Assembly: GCF_009760915.1 (NCBI RefSeq)
Contig: NZ_VIDQ01000038.1
Coordinates: forward strand, 1-64,000
DNA from: Azohydromonas aeria
GTDB taxonomy: Bacteria; Pseudomonadota; Gammaproteobacteria; Burkholderiales; Burkholderiaceae_C
Direction of reading: 5' to 3'
Length of the DNA stretch: 64,000 bases
How positions within the stretch are numbered: the stretch's first letter is position 1; each line of letters begins with the position of its first letter. Shown one piece after another: positions 32,855 through 41,516 of the stretch. The translations under genes and the position numbers were made by a program. The notes below the pieces were generated by a model. The model was given only the letters and a program-made list of their open reading frames with translations, was not told where the DNA came from and searched no databases.

Positions 32855-33253
32855 TCAGCGGTCGGAAGGTTGGACGAAAGCCAGGAATTCCAGCTGCAGC
32901 GCCATGCCGTGCTGCAGGTCGTGTTCGACGATGTGCCGCGCCGGGCGGTCGTGCGGGTCCGGGAAGCGCTGCAGCCACTGGGCGTTGACGGCGTCGCGCG
33001 CGGCCGGGTCCCTGAGGTAGACGGTGAGCTTGGCCACGTCGTCCAGGCGCGCTCCACCGGCCTCCAGCAGCCGGTCCATGTGGACGAAGGCGTTGGCCAC
33101 CTGCGCCGCGGTGTCCGCCGGCAACTGGCCGGTGGCCGGGTCCTTGCCGGCAATGGCCGAAGAGCACAGCAGCGCTCCGACACGGGCGGCTTGCGGGATG
33201 GGGGCCTTGTGGGCCAGGCCCGGAAGGTCGATGGAGCGGGGGAAGCGTTTCAT
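32855..33253 (-). CDS. RidA/YjgF family protein
   Basis: The product has 132 residues with the RidA fold pattern: ARVGALLCSSAIAGKDPATG, AQVANAFVHMDRLLEAGGAR, LDDVAKLTVYLRDPAARDAV and a C-terminal VEHDLQHGMALQLEFLAFV. The Arg usually essential for imine/enamine deaminase activity near the C-terminus is not obvious, so this may be a RidA subgroup member with another role. Such genes are common in aromatic catabolic operons (for example aminophenol or hydroxymuconate pathways). It lies between the GntR and LigJ-like genes with short gaps. Confidence 0.88.
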   Translation of the reverse strand: MKRFPRSIDLPGLAHKAPIPQAARVGALLCSSAIAGKDPATGQLPADTAAQVANAFVHMDRLLEAGGARLDDVAKLTVYLRDPAARDAVNAQWLQRFPDPHDRPARHIVEHDLQHGMALQLEFLAFVQPSDR

Positions 33254-33267
33254 GAGGGGCCGGCGCG

Positions 33268-34008
33268 TCAGGCGCCGTCGTGGTCGAAGAAGCTCATCGG
33301 CACGGTGGCCAGGAACTCGGAAAAGCCGGTGGAGCCCATGGGCACGTGCAGCAACATGGCCTGCGCCGCGCCCGCCTCGTCGCCGGCCTGGATGGCGCGC
33401 GCGATCTTCAAGTGGTCCTGCAGCGACTTGCTGATCTGCGCCTTGCTCTGGAAGTCCTTGGCCCGATAGCGCTGGATGAGGCGGCGCGCCAGGCGGATCT
33501 GCTCGGCGACGTACTCGTTGCGGCTGCCGGCGTAGATGGTTTCGTGGAAGAAGGTATTGGCCAGCGCGTACTCAGCCGAGCCGCCGTTGATGGCGGCGTC
33601 CTGGCAGCGGGCCACGGCCTCGTCCAGGCGGTGGCGCAGCTCGTCGTCAATGCGGCGGGCAGCGAGCTTGGCGCACACCGCCTCCAGCTCGCCCAGCGCT
33701 TCCATCATCCCGCGCACCTTGCCGATGGACAGCCGCGCCACCGTGACGCCCTGGCGCGGCGCGATGCGCACCAGGTCCCGTGCGGCGAGCTGTTGCAGCG
33801 CTTCGCGCACCGGGGTGCGCGAGACGTCGAAGCGCGCGGCCAGCGCGCGCTCGTCCAGCACCGCGCCGGGCGGCAGCTTGCCGCTCTCGATCTCGTCCTG
33901 CAGCGCGGCCCGGATCTCGTTGGCCCGGCCGGCGCGCGGACGCAGCTCTTCGGTGCTGAGGGTGCTGTCCATGGGAGTAGGCGTGCTGGGTTCGTTGGTC
34001 GTGCTCAT
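33268..34008 (-). CDS. GntR-family regulator, FCD (FadR-C) type
   Basis: The product has 246 residues from ATG 34008; ATG 33972 is an alternative, and neither has a clear ribosome site. The winged helix spans residues about 28-95 with GKLPPGAVLDERALAARFDV, SRTPVREALQQLAARDLVRI and APRQGVTVA. The C-terminal helical FCD domain has LEAVCAKLAARR, NTFFHETIYAGSRNEYVAEQ and DHLKIARAIQAGDEAGAA, with the metal/ligand His residues. As first gene of the minus-strand operon facing the divergent plus-strand operon, it is the likely repressor of both, relieved by a pathway carboxylate. Confidence 0.93.
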   Translation of the reverse strand: MSTTNEPSTPTPMDSTLSTEELRPRAGRANEIRAALQDEIESGKLPPGAVLDERALAARFDVSRTPVREALQQLAARDLVRIAPRQGVTVARLSIGKVRGMMEALGELEAVCAKLAARRIDDELRHRLDEAVARCQDAAINGGSAEYALANTFFHETIYAGSRNEYVAEQIRLARRLIQRYRAKDFQSKAQISKSLQDHLKIARAIQAGDEAGAAQAMLLHVPMGSTGFSEFLATVPMSFFDHDGA

Positions 34009-34037
34009 GGCGTGAGGCAAATATACGTTGAACTCTT

Positions 34038-34328
34038 TGTGGCATGCAAGCAATGGATTTCCCGAATGCCACAACCTTGCTCCACTGAGGTTTCCCATCC
34101 GTGGTGTCCGTAGCTTAGCGTTCCGCTGCCGCAATTCCACATCTGGCAGCAGCCCGTACCAGCAGCGCCGCATGTACCTAGGTGGCAAGGGTGATGAAGC
34201 GCCCAGCCAAAGGGGCCGGCGTCTTCGGGAAACGGCTTCGACGCGCATCACGTCTTCGGGAAAACCCCCAGATAAAAACACCGAAGAGCGTAGTCTGGTG
34301 TATTTACACAGCTGTTTTGTATGCCACA
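34038..34328. promoter_or_regulatory. Divergent promoter region with three TGTGGCAT operator copies
   Basis: TGTGGCAT occurs at 34038-34045, inverted at 34066-34073 and inverted again at 34321-34328. The first and third extend to TGTGGCATGCAA and TGTGGCATACAA. The first lies 30 bases upstream of the gntR start, and the third 45 bases upstream of the acyl-CoA synthetase start. Repeats at both ends of a 364-base divergent region point to a common regulator, most likely the GntR protein. Nothing else gene-like was seen here. Confidence 0.65.
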
Positions 34329-34372
34329 GAATCCAGTCCATCGACACAACGCCTGTTGCGAGAGGACTAGAG

Positions 34373-36499
34373 ATGACGGATTCCGCCCCGCGTACCGACC
34401 TGCAGCCGGTCGGCCGCGTGCTCCAGCCGCGATCGATCGCCATCGTTGGCGCCTCGGCCGACCCCCGCTCCTTCGGCGGCTTCGTGCTGGGCAACCTGGA
34501 ACGCTTCGGCTGGCAGGGCCAGCTGCATCTGGTCAGCCGCAGCAGCAGCGAGATCAACGGCCGCCCCTGCGTGAAGACGGTGGACGAGCTGCCCGAGGGC
34601 ATCGATCTGGCGGTGCTGGCGATTCCCGAGGCAGGCGTGATGGACGCGGTGCGCAGCCTGGCCGCGCGCCGCACGCATGCCGCAGTGCTCTTCGCCTCGG
34701 GTTATGCCGAGACCGGTGACGAAGGCCGCCAGCGCCAGGAGCAGCTCGCCGCGATGGCGCGCGAGGCCGGCATGCTCCTGGTGGGCCCGAACTGCATGGG
34801 CTTCACGAACTTCGAGGCCGGCGTGCCGCTGACCTTCGAGCCCGTGTCGCCCTATCCGTGCAACGGCCGCCCCGGCATCGGCGTGGTGGCGCAAAGCGGC
34901 GCGATGGCCGCCTGCCTGCGTGACGCCTTCATCGGCCGCGGCCTGCCGCTCACGGCGGTGTTCTCCACCGGCAACGAGGCCGGCGTGGGCGTGGAAGACC
35001 TGCTGGCCCATTACATCGCCGACGCGCAGACGCGCGTCATCGCGGCCTACGTCGAGCAGGTGCGCCGTCCGCAACAGTTCCTGGCGCTGGCGCGCCAGGC
35101 GCGCGAGGCCGGCAAGCCGCTGGTGCTGCTGATGCCGGGCAAGAGCGAGCGCGCCCGCGAGGCCGCGGCCTCGCACACCGGTGCGCTGGCTGGCGACCAC
35201 GCCACGGCCGCGGCGCTGCTGGCGCGCGAGGCGGTGCTGCAGGTGGACTCGCTCGACGAGCTGTTCGACACCACGGCCATCCTGCTGTGCCACCCCGCGC
35301 CGCAGGCGGGCGGAGTGGCGTTCATGACCGGCTCGGGCGCGATGAAGAACATTGCCCTGGACTTTGCCGACGACATCGGGCTGCCCATGCCCGCCCTGGC
35401 GCCGGCCACCGTCGAGGCGCTGCAGGCGAAGCTGCCGAGCTACGCCGTGGCCGAGAACCCGCTGGACTACACCACCATCGGCGTGCGCCAGCCGGGGCTG
35501 GTCGGCGAGATCGCCGACACGCTGCTGGCCGACCCGAACGTCGCCAGCCTGGTGCTGGCCATCCCCGTGGGTCCGGCGGTGGCACAGCGCGACAAGGCCG
35601 AGCACCTGTTGCCCGCACTGGCTCGCGCCAGAAAGCCCGCGGTGCTGGTGCTCAACGGTGACGGCGGCCCGATCGAACCCTTCTTCGTCGAGGCCATCCA
35701 GGCCAGCGGCGTGCCGATGTTCCGCTCCGGCGACCGCGCGCTGCGCGCGCTGCGCCGCGTGGCGATCTACGCCGAGAACGTGGCCCGCGCCGGCCGCGCC
35801 GCCGCCGCGGCCCGCAAGTTGAAGCTGCCCGGCGCCGTCCCGGCCAACGGCATCTTCGCCGAGTACCAGGGCAAGGTCTGGCTGGCCGAGGCCGGCATCG
35901 AGGCGCCCCGCGGCGCGCTGGCCCGCAGCCTCGACGAGGCGCTGCGCATCGCCGGCGAGATCGGCGGCCCGGTGGTGCTCAAGGCGCAGGCCAGCGCGCT
36001 GCCGCACAAGAGCGACGTCGGCGGCGTGATCGTCGGCGTGGCCGGCGAGGCCGCGCTGCGTCAGGCCTGGCAGCAGTTGCACGACAGCGTGAAGCGCCAC
36101 CGCCCCGAGCTGGAGCTCGACGGCGTGCTGGTGGAGGCCATGGGCGCGCGCGGGCTGGAGCTGGTCGTCGGCGCCCGCCGCGACGCCGACTGGGGCCCGG
36201 TGGTGCTCGTGGGCCTGGGCGGCGTGTGGATCGAGGCGCTCAAGGACGTGCGCCTGATCCCGGCCGACATGGCCGAGGACGACATCGTCGAGGAGCTGTC
36301 GCGGCTGAAGGCGGCCTCGCTGCTGCGCGGCGTGCGCGGCGCCCCGGCGGTGGACGTGCGCGCGGTGGCGCGCGTGGTCGCCCGCGTGGGAGCACAGATG
36401 CGCGCCAACCCCGAGATCGCCGAGATCGACATCAACCCGCTGGTGGCCTACCCCGAGCGCGCGCTCGCGCTGGATGCGCTGCTGGTGTGCAAGGCCTGA
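34373..36499 (+). CDS. Acyl-CoA synthetase, NDP-forming (CoA-binding plus ATP-grasp)
   Basis: The product has 708 residues from the ATG at 34373, with GAGAGGA upstream. The order is that of NDP-forming acetyl-CoA-synthetase-type proteins: CoA-binding domain (IAIVGASADPRSFGGFVLGN), succinyl-CoA-ligase-like domain with LVGPNCMGFTN and VAQSGAMAACLRDAF, the phosphorylated-His region SHTGALAGDH, and a C-terminal ATP-grasp with GPVVLKAQASALPHKSDVGG and EIDINPLVAYPERA. It would make an acyl-CoA from a free acid plus ATP. As first gene of the plus-strand operon it is the likely entry step. Homologues include feruloyl-CoA synthetases and acetyl/pimeloyl-type ligases; the substrate cannot be told. Confidence 0.92.
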   Translation: MTDSAPRTDLQPVGRVLQPRSIAIVGASADPRSFGGFVLGNLERFGWQGQLHLVSRSSSEINGRPCVKTVDELPEGIDLAVLAIPEAGVMDAVRSLAARRTHAAVLFASGYAETGDEGRQRQEQLAAMAREAGMLLVGPNCMGFTNFEAGVPLTFEPVSPYPCNGRPGIGVVAQSGAMAACLRDAFIGRGLPLTAVFSTGNEAGVGVEDLLAHYIADAQTRVIAAYVEQVRRPQQFLALARQAREAGKPLVLLMPGKSERAREAAASHTGALAGDHATAAALLAREAVLQVDSLDELFDTTAILLCHPAPQAGGVAFMTGSGAMKNIALDFADDIGLPMPALAPATVEALQAKLPSYAVAENPLDYTTIGVRQPGLVGEIADTLLADPNVASLVLAIPVGPAVAQRDKAEHLLPALARARKPAVLVLNGDGGPIEPFFVEAIQASGVPMFRSGDRALRALRRVAIYAENVARAGRAAAAARKLKLPGAVPANGIFAEYQGKVWLAEAGIEAPRGALARSLDEALRIAGEIGGPVVLKAQASALPHKSDVGGVIVGVAGEAALRQAWQQLHDSVKRHRPELELDGVLVEAMGARGLELVVGARRDADWGPVVLVGLGGVWIEALKDVRLIPADMAEDDIVEELSRLKAASLLRGVRGAPAVDVRAVARVVARVGAQMRANPEIAEIDINPLVAYPERALALDALLVCKA

Positions 36500-36511
36500 A
36501 GGACCGAGAGC

Positions 36512-37711
36512 ATGAAGCTGGAATTTTCCCGCGCGGATGAAGCCTTCCGTCAGGAAGTGCGCCGCTTCGTGCAGGAGCGGCTGCCCGCGCGCATCAAGCG
36601 CAAGGTGGAGCTGGGCCTGCGCCTGGAGCACGAGGACTACGTGACCTGGTTCCGCATCCTGGAGGAGCGCGGCTGGATCACGCCGGGATGGCCCGTGGAG
36701 CACGGCGGCCCGGGCTGGACGCCGCTGCAGCGCTACATCTTCGACGAGGAAACGCTGCTCGGCGGCGCGCCGCGCATCATTGCCAGTGGCATCCAGATGC
36801 TGGGCCCGGTGCTCATAGCCTTCGGCACCGCCGAGCAGAAGGCGAAGTACCTGCCCGACATCCGGCACAGCAACACCTGGTGGGCTCAAGGCTTCTCCGA
36901 GCCCGGCGCCGGCTCGGACCTTGCCGCGCTGCGCACCACCGCCGTGCTGGAGCCCGACGGCCGCCACTTCGTCGTCAACGGCCACAAGGTGTGGACCTCC
37001 TACGCGCAGTGGTGCTCGATGATGTTCGCGCTGGTGCGCACCGACCCGAACGCGGCCAAGCCGCAGGAAGGCATCAGTTTCCTGCTCATCGACATGGCCT
37101 CGCCCGGCGTGCAGGTGCGCCCGATCCGCATGCTCGAAGGCGGCGAGGACCTCAACGAGGTGTTCCTCGACAACGTGCGCGTGCCCGCCGAGAACCTGGT
37201 GGGCGAGCTGCACAAGGGCTGGACCTGCGGCAAGTACCTGCTGGGCCATGAGCGCACCGGCATCGCCGGCATCGGCTCGTGCAAGCAGCAGCTCGCCCGT
37301 GCCCGGCGCCTGGCTCAGCAGCAGGGGCTTGACGGCGACCCGCTGTTGCAGGCCCGGCTGGCGCAGTTCGAGATCGAGCTGCTGGCGCTGGAGTTCACGG
37401 CGCTGCGCCTGCTCAGCCCGAACCAGGGCAGCCGCGTGCCGGCGGTGGAAGCCTCGATGCTCAAGGTGCGCGGTACCGAGCTGCGCCAGGCGATCTACGA
37501 GCTGTTGGTGGACATCGCCGGACCGCACGCCGTGCCCTTCGACGCCGGGCACCAGCACCTGGAGATGCTGGAGGCGCTGGACGAGCCGCCGGCCCCGGCC
37601 GAGCTGGGCTCGCTGGCGGCGAACTGCCTCGACGCACGCAAGTTGTCCATCTACGGCGGCGCCAACGAAGTGCAACGCAACCTCATCGCCAAGGCCGTGC
37701 TGTCGGCCTGA
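36512..37711 (+). CDS. Acyl-CoA dehydrogenase (first of a tandem pair)
   Basis: The product has 399 residues. Motifs: EHGGPGWTPLQRYIFDEETL, AQGFSEPGAGSDLAALRTTA (FAD/substrate loop), VNGHKVWTSYAQWCSMMFAL and the C-terminal LSIYGGANEVQRNLIAKAVL. It belongs to the large-subunit-like group common in steroid, pimelate and aromatic side-chain degradation, where two ACADs form a heteromeric enzyme. The next gene, 12 bases on, encodes a second ACAD of the smaller, divergent type. Electrons should pass to EtfAB at 22.5-24.2 kb. It probably desaturates the side-chain acyl-CoA. Confidence 0.93.
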   Translation: MKLEFSRADEAFRQEVRRFVQERLPARIKRKVELGLRLEHEDYVTWFRILEERGWITPGWPVEHGGPGWTPLQRYIFDEETLLGGAPRIIASGIQMLGPVLIAFGTAEQKAKYLPDIRHSNTWWAQGFSEPGAGSDLAALRTTAVLEPDGRHFVVNGHKVWTSYAQWCSMMFALVRTDPNAAKPQEGISFLLIDMASPGVQVRPIRMLEGGEDLNEVFLDNVRVPAENLVGELHKGWTCGKYLLGHERTGIAGIGSCKQQLARARRLAQQQGLDGDPLLQARLAQFEIELLALEFTALRLLSPNQGSRVPAVEASMLKVRGTELRQAIYELLVDIAGPHAVPFDAGHQHLEMLEALDEPPAPAELGSLAANCLDARKLSIYGGANEVQRNLIAKAVLSA

Positions 37712-37722
37712 GGAGACACATC

Positions 37723-38853
37723 ATGGATTTCGCGCTCAACGACGATCACCTGGCGCTGCGCGAGGCGGTGCAGCGCTTTTGCGACGGCGAGTACCCCGCG
37801 CACGAGCGCGGCAACGTGCCGGCGCCGGAGACGGCCGCCCGGCGCCACGCGGCGATGGCGGAGATGGGCCTGCTGGGCCTGCCCTTCGATCCCGAGCTCG
37901 GCGGCAGCGGCCAGGGCCCGGTGGAGACGATGCTGGTGGCGCAGGAGCTGGGTCGCGCGCTCGGCGGCGGCGCCTGGTTCTCCAGCGTCGTGCTGGCCGG
38001 CGGGCTGCTGGCGCGCGCCGGCTCACCAGAGCAGTGCACGCACTGGCTGCCGCGCGTGGCCAGCGGCGAGCTGCGGCTGGCGCTGGCCTGCAGCGAGCCC
38101 CAGGCGCGCTACCACTTCGACGACGTGCAGACCCACGCCAGCCGTGACGGAGAAGGCTGGGTGCTCGATGGTCGCAAGAGCCTGGTGCTCGAAGGAGACA
38201 GTGCCGACCTCCTGCTGGTGGTGGCACGCACTGCGGGCGAGCGCCATGGCCCCGAAGGCCTGAGCCTGTTCGCGGTGGACGCCGACGCACCAGGGTTGCG
38301 CCTGCACGGCTTCGACACCCTGGACGGCCGCCGCGCTGCCCATGTCGAGCTGCGCGGCGTTCGGGTGGACGCCGGGCGGCTGGTGGGCACCGAAGGTGCA
38401 GCCCACGTGCTGCTGGACGAAACGCTGGACCGCGCCAACGCCGCACTGTGCGCCGAGGCCACCGGCGCCATCGAGGCCCTGATCGATCTCACGACGGAGC
38501 AGCTGCGCACCCGCAGGCAGTTCGGCGCGCCACTGGCGAAGTTCCAGGTGCTGCAGCACCGCCTGGCCGACATGGTGATCGCGCTGGAGCAGGCCAAGTC
38601 GATGGCCTGCGCGGCGGCCATGGCGCTGGCGGCGGACTCGGCGCCGCAGCGCCGGCGCCTGGTGTCCGCGGCCAAGGTAATGAGCGCGCAACTGGGCCGC
38701 CAGGTCAGCCTGGCTGCCATCCAGATGCACGGCGCCATGGGCATGACCGAGGAGTGCCGCGTCGGGCACTACGCCAAGCGGCTCATGGCCATCGCGCAGA
38801 CCCTGGGCGACGCCCACCACCACCTGCGCCGCTTCACCGAGCAGACCCACTGA
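37723..38853 (+). CDS. Acyl-CoA dehydrogenase (second of a tandem pair)
   Basis: The product has 376 residues. It starts MDFALNDDHLALREAVQRFC and carries LGLPFDPELGGSGQGPVETM, a middle domain ACSEPQARYHF lacking the usual GSD/FAD-loop sequence, and a C-terminal RRQFGAPLAKFQVLQHRLAD then IQMHGAMGMTEECRVGHYAK. The degenerate middle loop against a complete one in its neighbour is what is seen in heterotetrameric ACADs, where each subunit supplies part of the active site. Tight spacing supports an obligate pair. Confidence 0.9.
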   Translation: MDFALNDDHLALREAVQRFCDGEYPAHERGNVPAPETAARRHAAMAEMGLLGLPFDPELGGSGQGPVETMLVAQELGRALGGGAWFSSVVLAGGLLARAGSPEQCTHWLPRVASGELRLALACSEPQARYHFDDVQTHASRDGEGWVLDGRKSLVLEGDSADLLLVVARTAGERHGPEGLSLFAVDADAPGLRLHGFDTLDGRRAAHVELRGVRVDAGRLVGTEGAAHVLLDETLDRANAALCAEATGAIEALIDLTTEQLRTRRQFGAPLAKFQVLQHRLADMVIALEQAKSMACAAAMALAADSAPQRRRLVSAAKVMSAQLGRQVSLAAIQMHGAMGMTEECRVGHYAKRLMAIAQTLGDAHHHLRRFTEQTH

Positions 38854-38892
38854 GGCGCAAGCGCCCGTGCACGACAACTTCAGGAGACACCC

Positions 38893-39873
38893 ATGAACCA
38901 AGTCCGATTCGTCAAGACGCTGCTGGCCGCGGCCGTGCTGGCCCTGGGCGTCGGCGTCCAGGCGCAGGACAAGCCGCCGGTACGCATCATCGTCGGCTTC
39001 GCGCCCGGCGGCTCGACCGACACAGTGGCGCGGCTGCTGGCGGAAAAGCTGCGCCAGCCCCTGGGCCAGACCGTCATCGTCGAGAACAAGCCCGGCGCCG
39101 GCGGCCAGCTCGCGGCGCAGGCGCTCAAGAACGCGGCGCCCGACGGCCAGACCTACATGCTCGCGCCCAACGCGACGGCCGTGTTCCAGCACGTGCTCTA
39201 CCCGGCCTCGGTGCTCAAGTACGACCTGCTGACCGACCTGGCGCCGGTGGCGATGGTGGTGTCGTACCCGCTGGCGCTGGCGGTCAACGCCCGCAGCGGC
39301 GTCAACAACGTCAAGGACTACGTCGCCTGGGTCAAGGCCAACCCCCGGCAGGGCAGCTTCGGCACGGCCGGCCTGGGCGGCCACACGCACTTCAACGGGC
39401 TGCAGCTGGCCAAGGCCGCCGGCGTGGATCTGGGCGTCGTGCCCTATCGCGGCAATGGCCCGCTGGTGACGGACCTCGTGGGCGGGCAGGTGGCCGCCGG
39501 GATCATGACGGCTGGCGACATCGCACCACACCAGCGCAGCGGGCAGGTGAAGCTCATCGGCGTCTTCGGCGGCAGGCGTTCGCCCCTGCTGCCCGAGGTG
39601 CCCACGCTCGTCGAGCAGGGCTTCAACGTGGACACCGGCGATGCCTGGACCGCGCTCTGGGCACCGGCCCGGACGCCCAGGGCCGAGATGGAGCGCATGC
39701 AGGCTGCCGTCAAGCAGGTGCTGGCCCAGCCCGAGGTGCGCGAGATCCTGATCACGAAGCAGACCATCACGCCCGATTTCCGGCCCGGCGCCGAGGTCGA
39801 TGCGCTGGTGCGCAAGGAAATCGAGTACTGGGGCGGCGTGGTCAAGGCCACTGGCTTCCGGCCCGAGCAGTGA
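38893..39873 (+). CDS. Bug/TctC-family solute-binding protein
   Basis: The product has 326 residues with a Sec signal peptide (VKTLLAAAVLALGVGVQAQD). Motifs: VRIIVGFAPGGSTDTVARLL, VIVENKPGAGGQLAAQALKN, GSFGTAGLGGHTHFNGLQLA and VVPYRGNGPLVTDLVGGQVA. A GGAGA ribosome site precedes it at about 38882. It sits inside the plus-strand operon between the acyl-CoA dehydrogenase pair and the thiolase, so it probably binds the pathway substrate or a related acid in the periplasm. No TctAB membrane components are encoded in the window. Confidence 0.92.
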   Translation: MNQVRFVKTLLAAAVLALGVGVQAQDKPPVRIIVGFAPGGSTDTVARLLAEKLRQPLGQTVIVENKPGAGGQLAAQALKNAAPDGQTYMLAPNATAVFQHVLYPASVLKYDLLTDLAPVAMVVSYPLALAVNARSGVNNVKDYVAWVKANPRQGSFGTAGLGGHTHFNGLQLAKAAGVDLGVVPYRGNGPLVTDLVGGQVAAGIMTAGDIAPHQRSGQVKLIGVFGGRRSPLLPEVPTLVEQGFNVDTGDAWTALWAPARTPRAEMERMQAAVKQVLAQPEVREILITKQTITPDFRPGAEVDALVRKEIEYWGGVVKATGFRPEQ

Positions 39874-39887
39874 GCGCCGTGAACACC

Positions 39888-41090
39888 ATGAGCCTCAACG
39901 GAAAAGCCTACATCGTCGGGGCCTACGAGCACCCGACCCGCCAGGCCGACGACCTCTCCGTCGTGCGGCTGCATGCCGACGTGGCGCGCGGCGCGCTGGA
40001 AGACGCCGGGCTGAGCAAGTCCGACATCGACGGCTACTTCTGCGCCGGCGACGCCCCGGGCCTGGGCACCACCACGGTGGCCGAGTACCTGGGACTCAAG
40101 CTGCGCCACGTGGACAGCACTGAGTGCGGCGGCTCCGCGCCCATCCTGCATGTGGCGCATGCGGCCGAAGCGATTGCCGCGGGCCGCTGCAACGTGGCGC
40201 TGATCACGCTGGCCGGGCGGCCGCGCGCAGCCTCGGCCGCGCTGGCCAAGGCCGGCAGGCCGCCGCAGCTCGCGCTCAAGGCGCCTGACCCGGATGCGCC
40301 GGAGCTGGCCTTCGAGCTGCCCTACGGCCCGGCCACGCAAAACCTCTACGCCATGGTGGCGCGGCGCCACATGCACGAGTTCGGCACCACGTCCGAACAG
40401 CTGGCCTGGATCAAGGTGGCCGCCTCACACCACGCCCAGCACAACCCTCATGCGCTGCTGCGCAAGGTGGTGACGGTGGAGGAGGTGCTGGCCTCGCCCC
40501 TGGTGGCCGACCCGCTGCACCGGCTGGACTGCTGCGTGATGACGGATGGCGGCGGCGCGCTGATCGTGGCGCGCCCGGAGATCGCGCGCGACATCGCGGC
40601 GCAGCAGAAGCGGGCGCTCGTGAAGGTGCGCGGCGCCGGGGAGGCGCCCAAGCACTCGATGGCCGGCCGCGTGGACCTGAGCTACTCGGCCGCCGCCTGG
40701 TCCGGGCCGATGGCATTCGCCGAGGCGGGCGTGACCCCGGCCGACATCAAGTACGCCTCGCTTTACGACAGTTTCACCATCACGGTGCTGATGCAGCTGG
40801 AGGACCTGGGCTTTTGCCGCAAGGGCGAGGGCGGGCGCTTCGTGCAGGACGGTGGGCTGATCTCCGGCGTGGGGCGCCTGCCGTTCAACACCGACGGCGG
40901 CGGGCTGTGCAACAACCACCCCGCCAACCGCGGCGGCGTCACCAAGGTCATCGAGGCCGTGCGCCAGCTGCGCGGCGAGGCGCACCCCGCCGTGCAGGTA
41001 CCCAACTGCGACCTGGCGCTGGCCAGTGGCATCGGCGGCGCACTCGCCTCCCGCCACACCGCAGCCACGTTGATTCTGGAAAGGGTTTGA
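39888..41090 (+). CDS. Thiolase-family protein (SCP2/nonspecific lipid-transfer type)
   Basis: The product has 400 residues from the ATG at 39888; an in-frame GTG at 39879 is possible. It has the thiolase fold with VDSTECGGSAPILHVAHAAE, where the usual nucleophile segment lies, PLHRLDCCVMTDGGGALIVA, EAGVTPADIKYASLYDSFTI and LCNNHPANRGGVTKVIEAVR. It belongs to the thiolase group that works with an OB-fold/zinc-ribbon DUF35 partner, encoded directly downstream. In steroid degradation such pairs include retro-aldolases (Ltp2-type) that release acetyl- or propionyl-CoA. Here it likely performs side-chain cleavage of an aromatic acyl-CoA. Confidence 0.88.
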   Translation: MSLNGKAYIVGAYEHPTRQADDLSVVRLHADVARGALEDAGLSKSDIDGYFCAGDAPGLGTTTVAEYLGLKLRHVDSTECGGSAPILHVAHAAEAIAAGRCNVALITLAGRPRAASAALAKAGRPPQLALKAPDPDAPELAFELPYGPATQNLYAMVARRHMHEFGTTSEQLAWIKVAASHHAQHNPHALLRKVVTVEEVLASPLVADPLHRLDCCVMTDGGGALIVARPEIARDIAAQQKRALVKVRGAGEAPKHSMAGRVDLSYSAAAWSGPMAFAEAGVTPADIKYASLYDSFTITVLMQLEDLGFCRKGEGGRFVQDGGLISGVGRLPFNTDGGGLCNNHPANRGGVTKVIEAVRQLRGEAHPAVQVPNCDLALASGIGGALASRHTAATLILERV

Positions 41091-41091
41091 G

Positions 41092-41505
41092 ATGAGCTCG
41101 CCACAAGACAAGGGCGCCGCGCAGCCACGGCGCATTCCCGCGCCGCGCGTGCTGCCGGAGTCGCAGCCCTACTGGAGTGCCGCCGACGAAGGCCGGCTGC
41201 TGCTCAAGCAGTGCGACGACTGCGGCGAGGTGCACCACTACCCGCGCGACGTCTGTCCGCACTGCCTGAGCGCCAGCACCCGCTGGGTGCAGGCCAGCGG
41301 TTTCGGGCGCATCTACAGCCACAGCACCATGGGCCGCGGCGAGGCCGCCTACACCCTGGCGCTGGTCACGCTCGACGAGGGCGTCACGCTGATGACGAAT
41401 GTGGTCGATTGCGATCCCGCCGCGCTGGCCATAGCCCAGCGCGTGCGCGTCGTATTCAAGCCCAGCGACGGCGGCCACGCCGTGCCGATGTTCACGCCCG
41501 CCTGA
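41092..41505 (+). CDS. OB-fold/zinc-ribbon (DUF35) thiolase partner
   Basis: The product has 137 residues. It carries the rubredoxin-like zinc ribbon CDDCGEVHHYPRDVCPHCLS near residues 41-60, then an OB-fold with GFGRIYSHSTMGRGEAAYTL and ALVTLDEGVTLMTNVVD. DUF35 proteins form complexes with thiolase-like enzymes and bind acyl-CoA. It starts one base after the thiolase stop, so the two are a typical pair, comparable to ChsH2-DUF35/Ltp2 in sterol catabolism. Confidence 0.93.
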   Translation: MSSPQDKGAAQPRRIPAPRVLPESQPYWSAADEGRLLLKQCDDCGEVHHYPRDVCPHCLSASTRWVQASGFGRIYSHSTMGRGEAAYTLALVTLDEGVTLMTNVVDCDPAALAIAQRVRVVFKPSDGGHAVPMFTPA

Positions 41506-41516
41506 GAGGAGCGCCC

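Noticed and set aside
34367..37675. Open frame of 1102 codons on the minus strand
   Set aside because: It is entirely antisense to the acyl-CoA synthetase and acyl-CoA dehydrogenase genes, with no domain and His/Arg/Gln-rich shadow composition.
36512..38853. The ACAD pair as an artificial split of one gene
   Set aside because: Each has its own start, ribosome site and full acyl-CoA dehydrogenase length; they are two paralogs.
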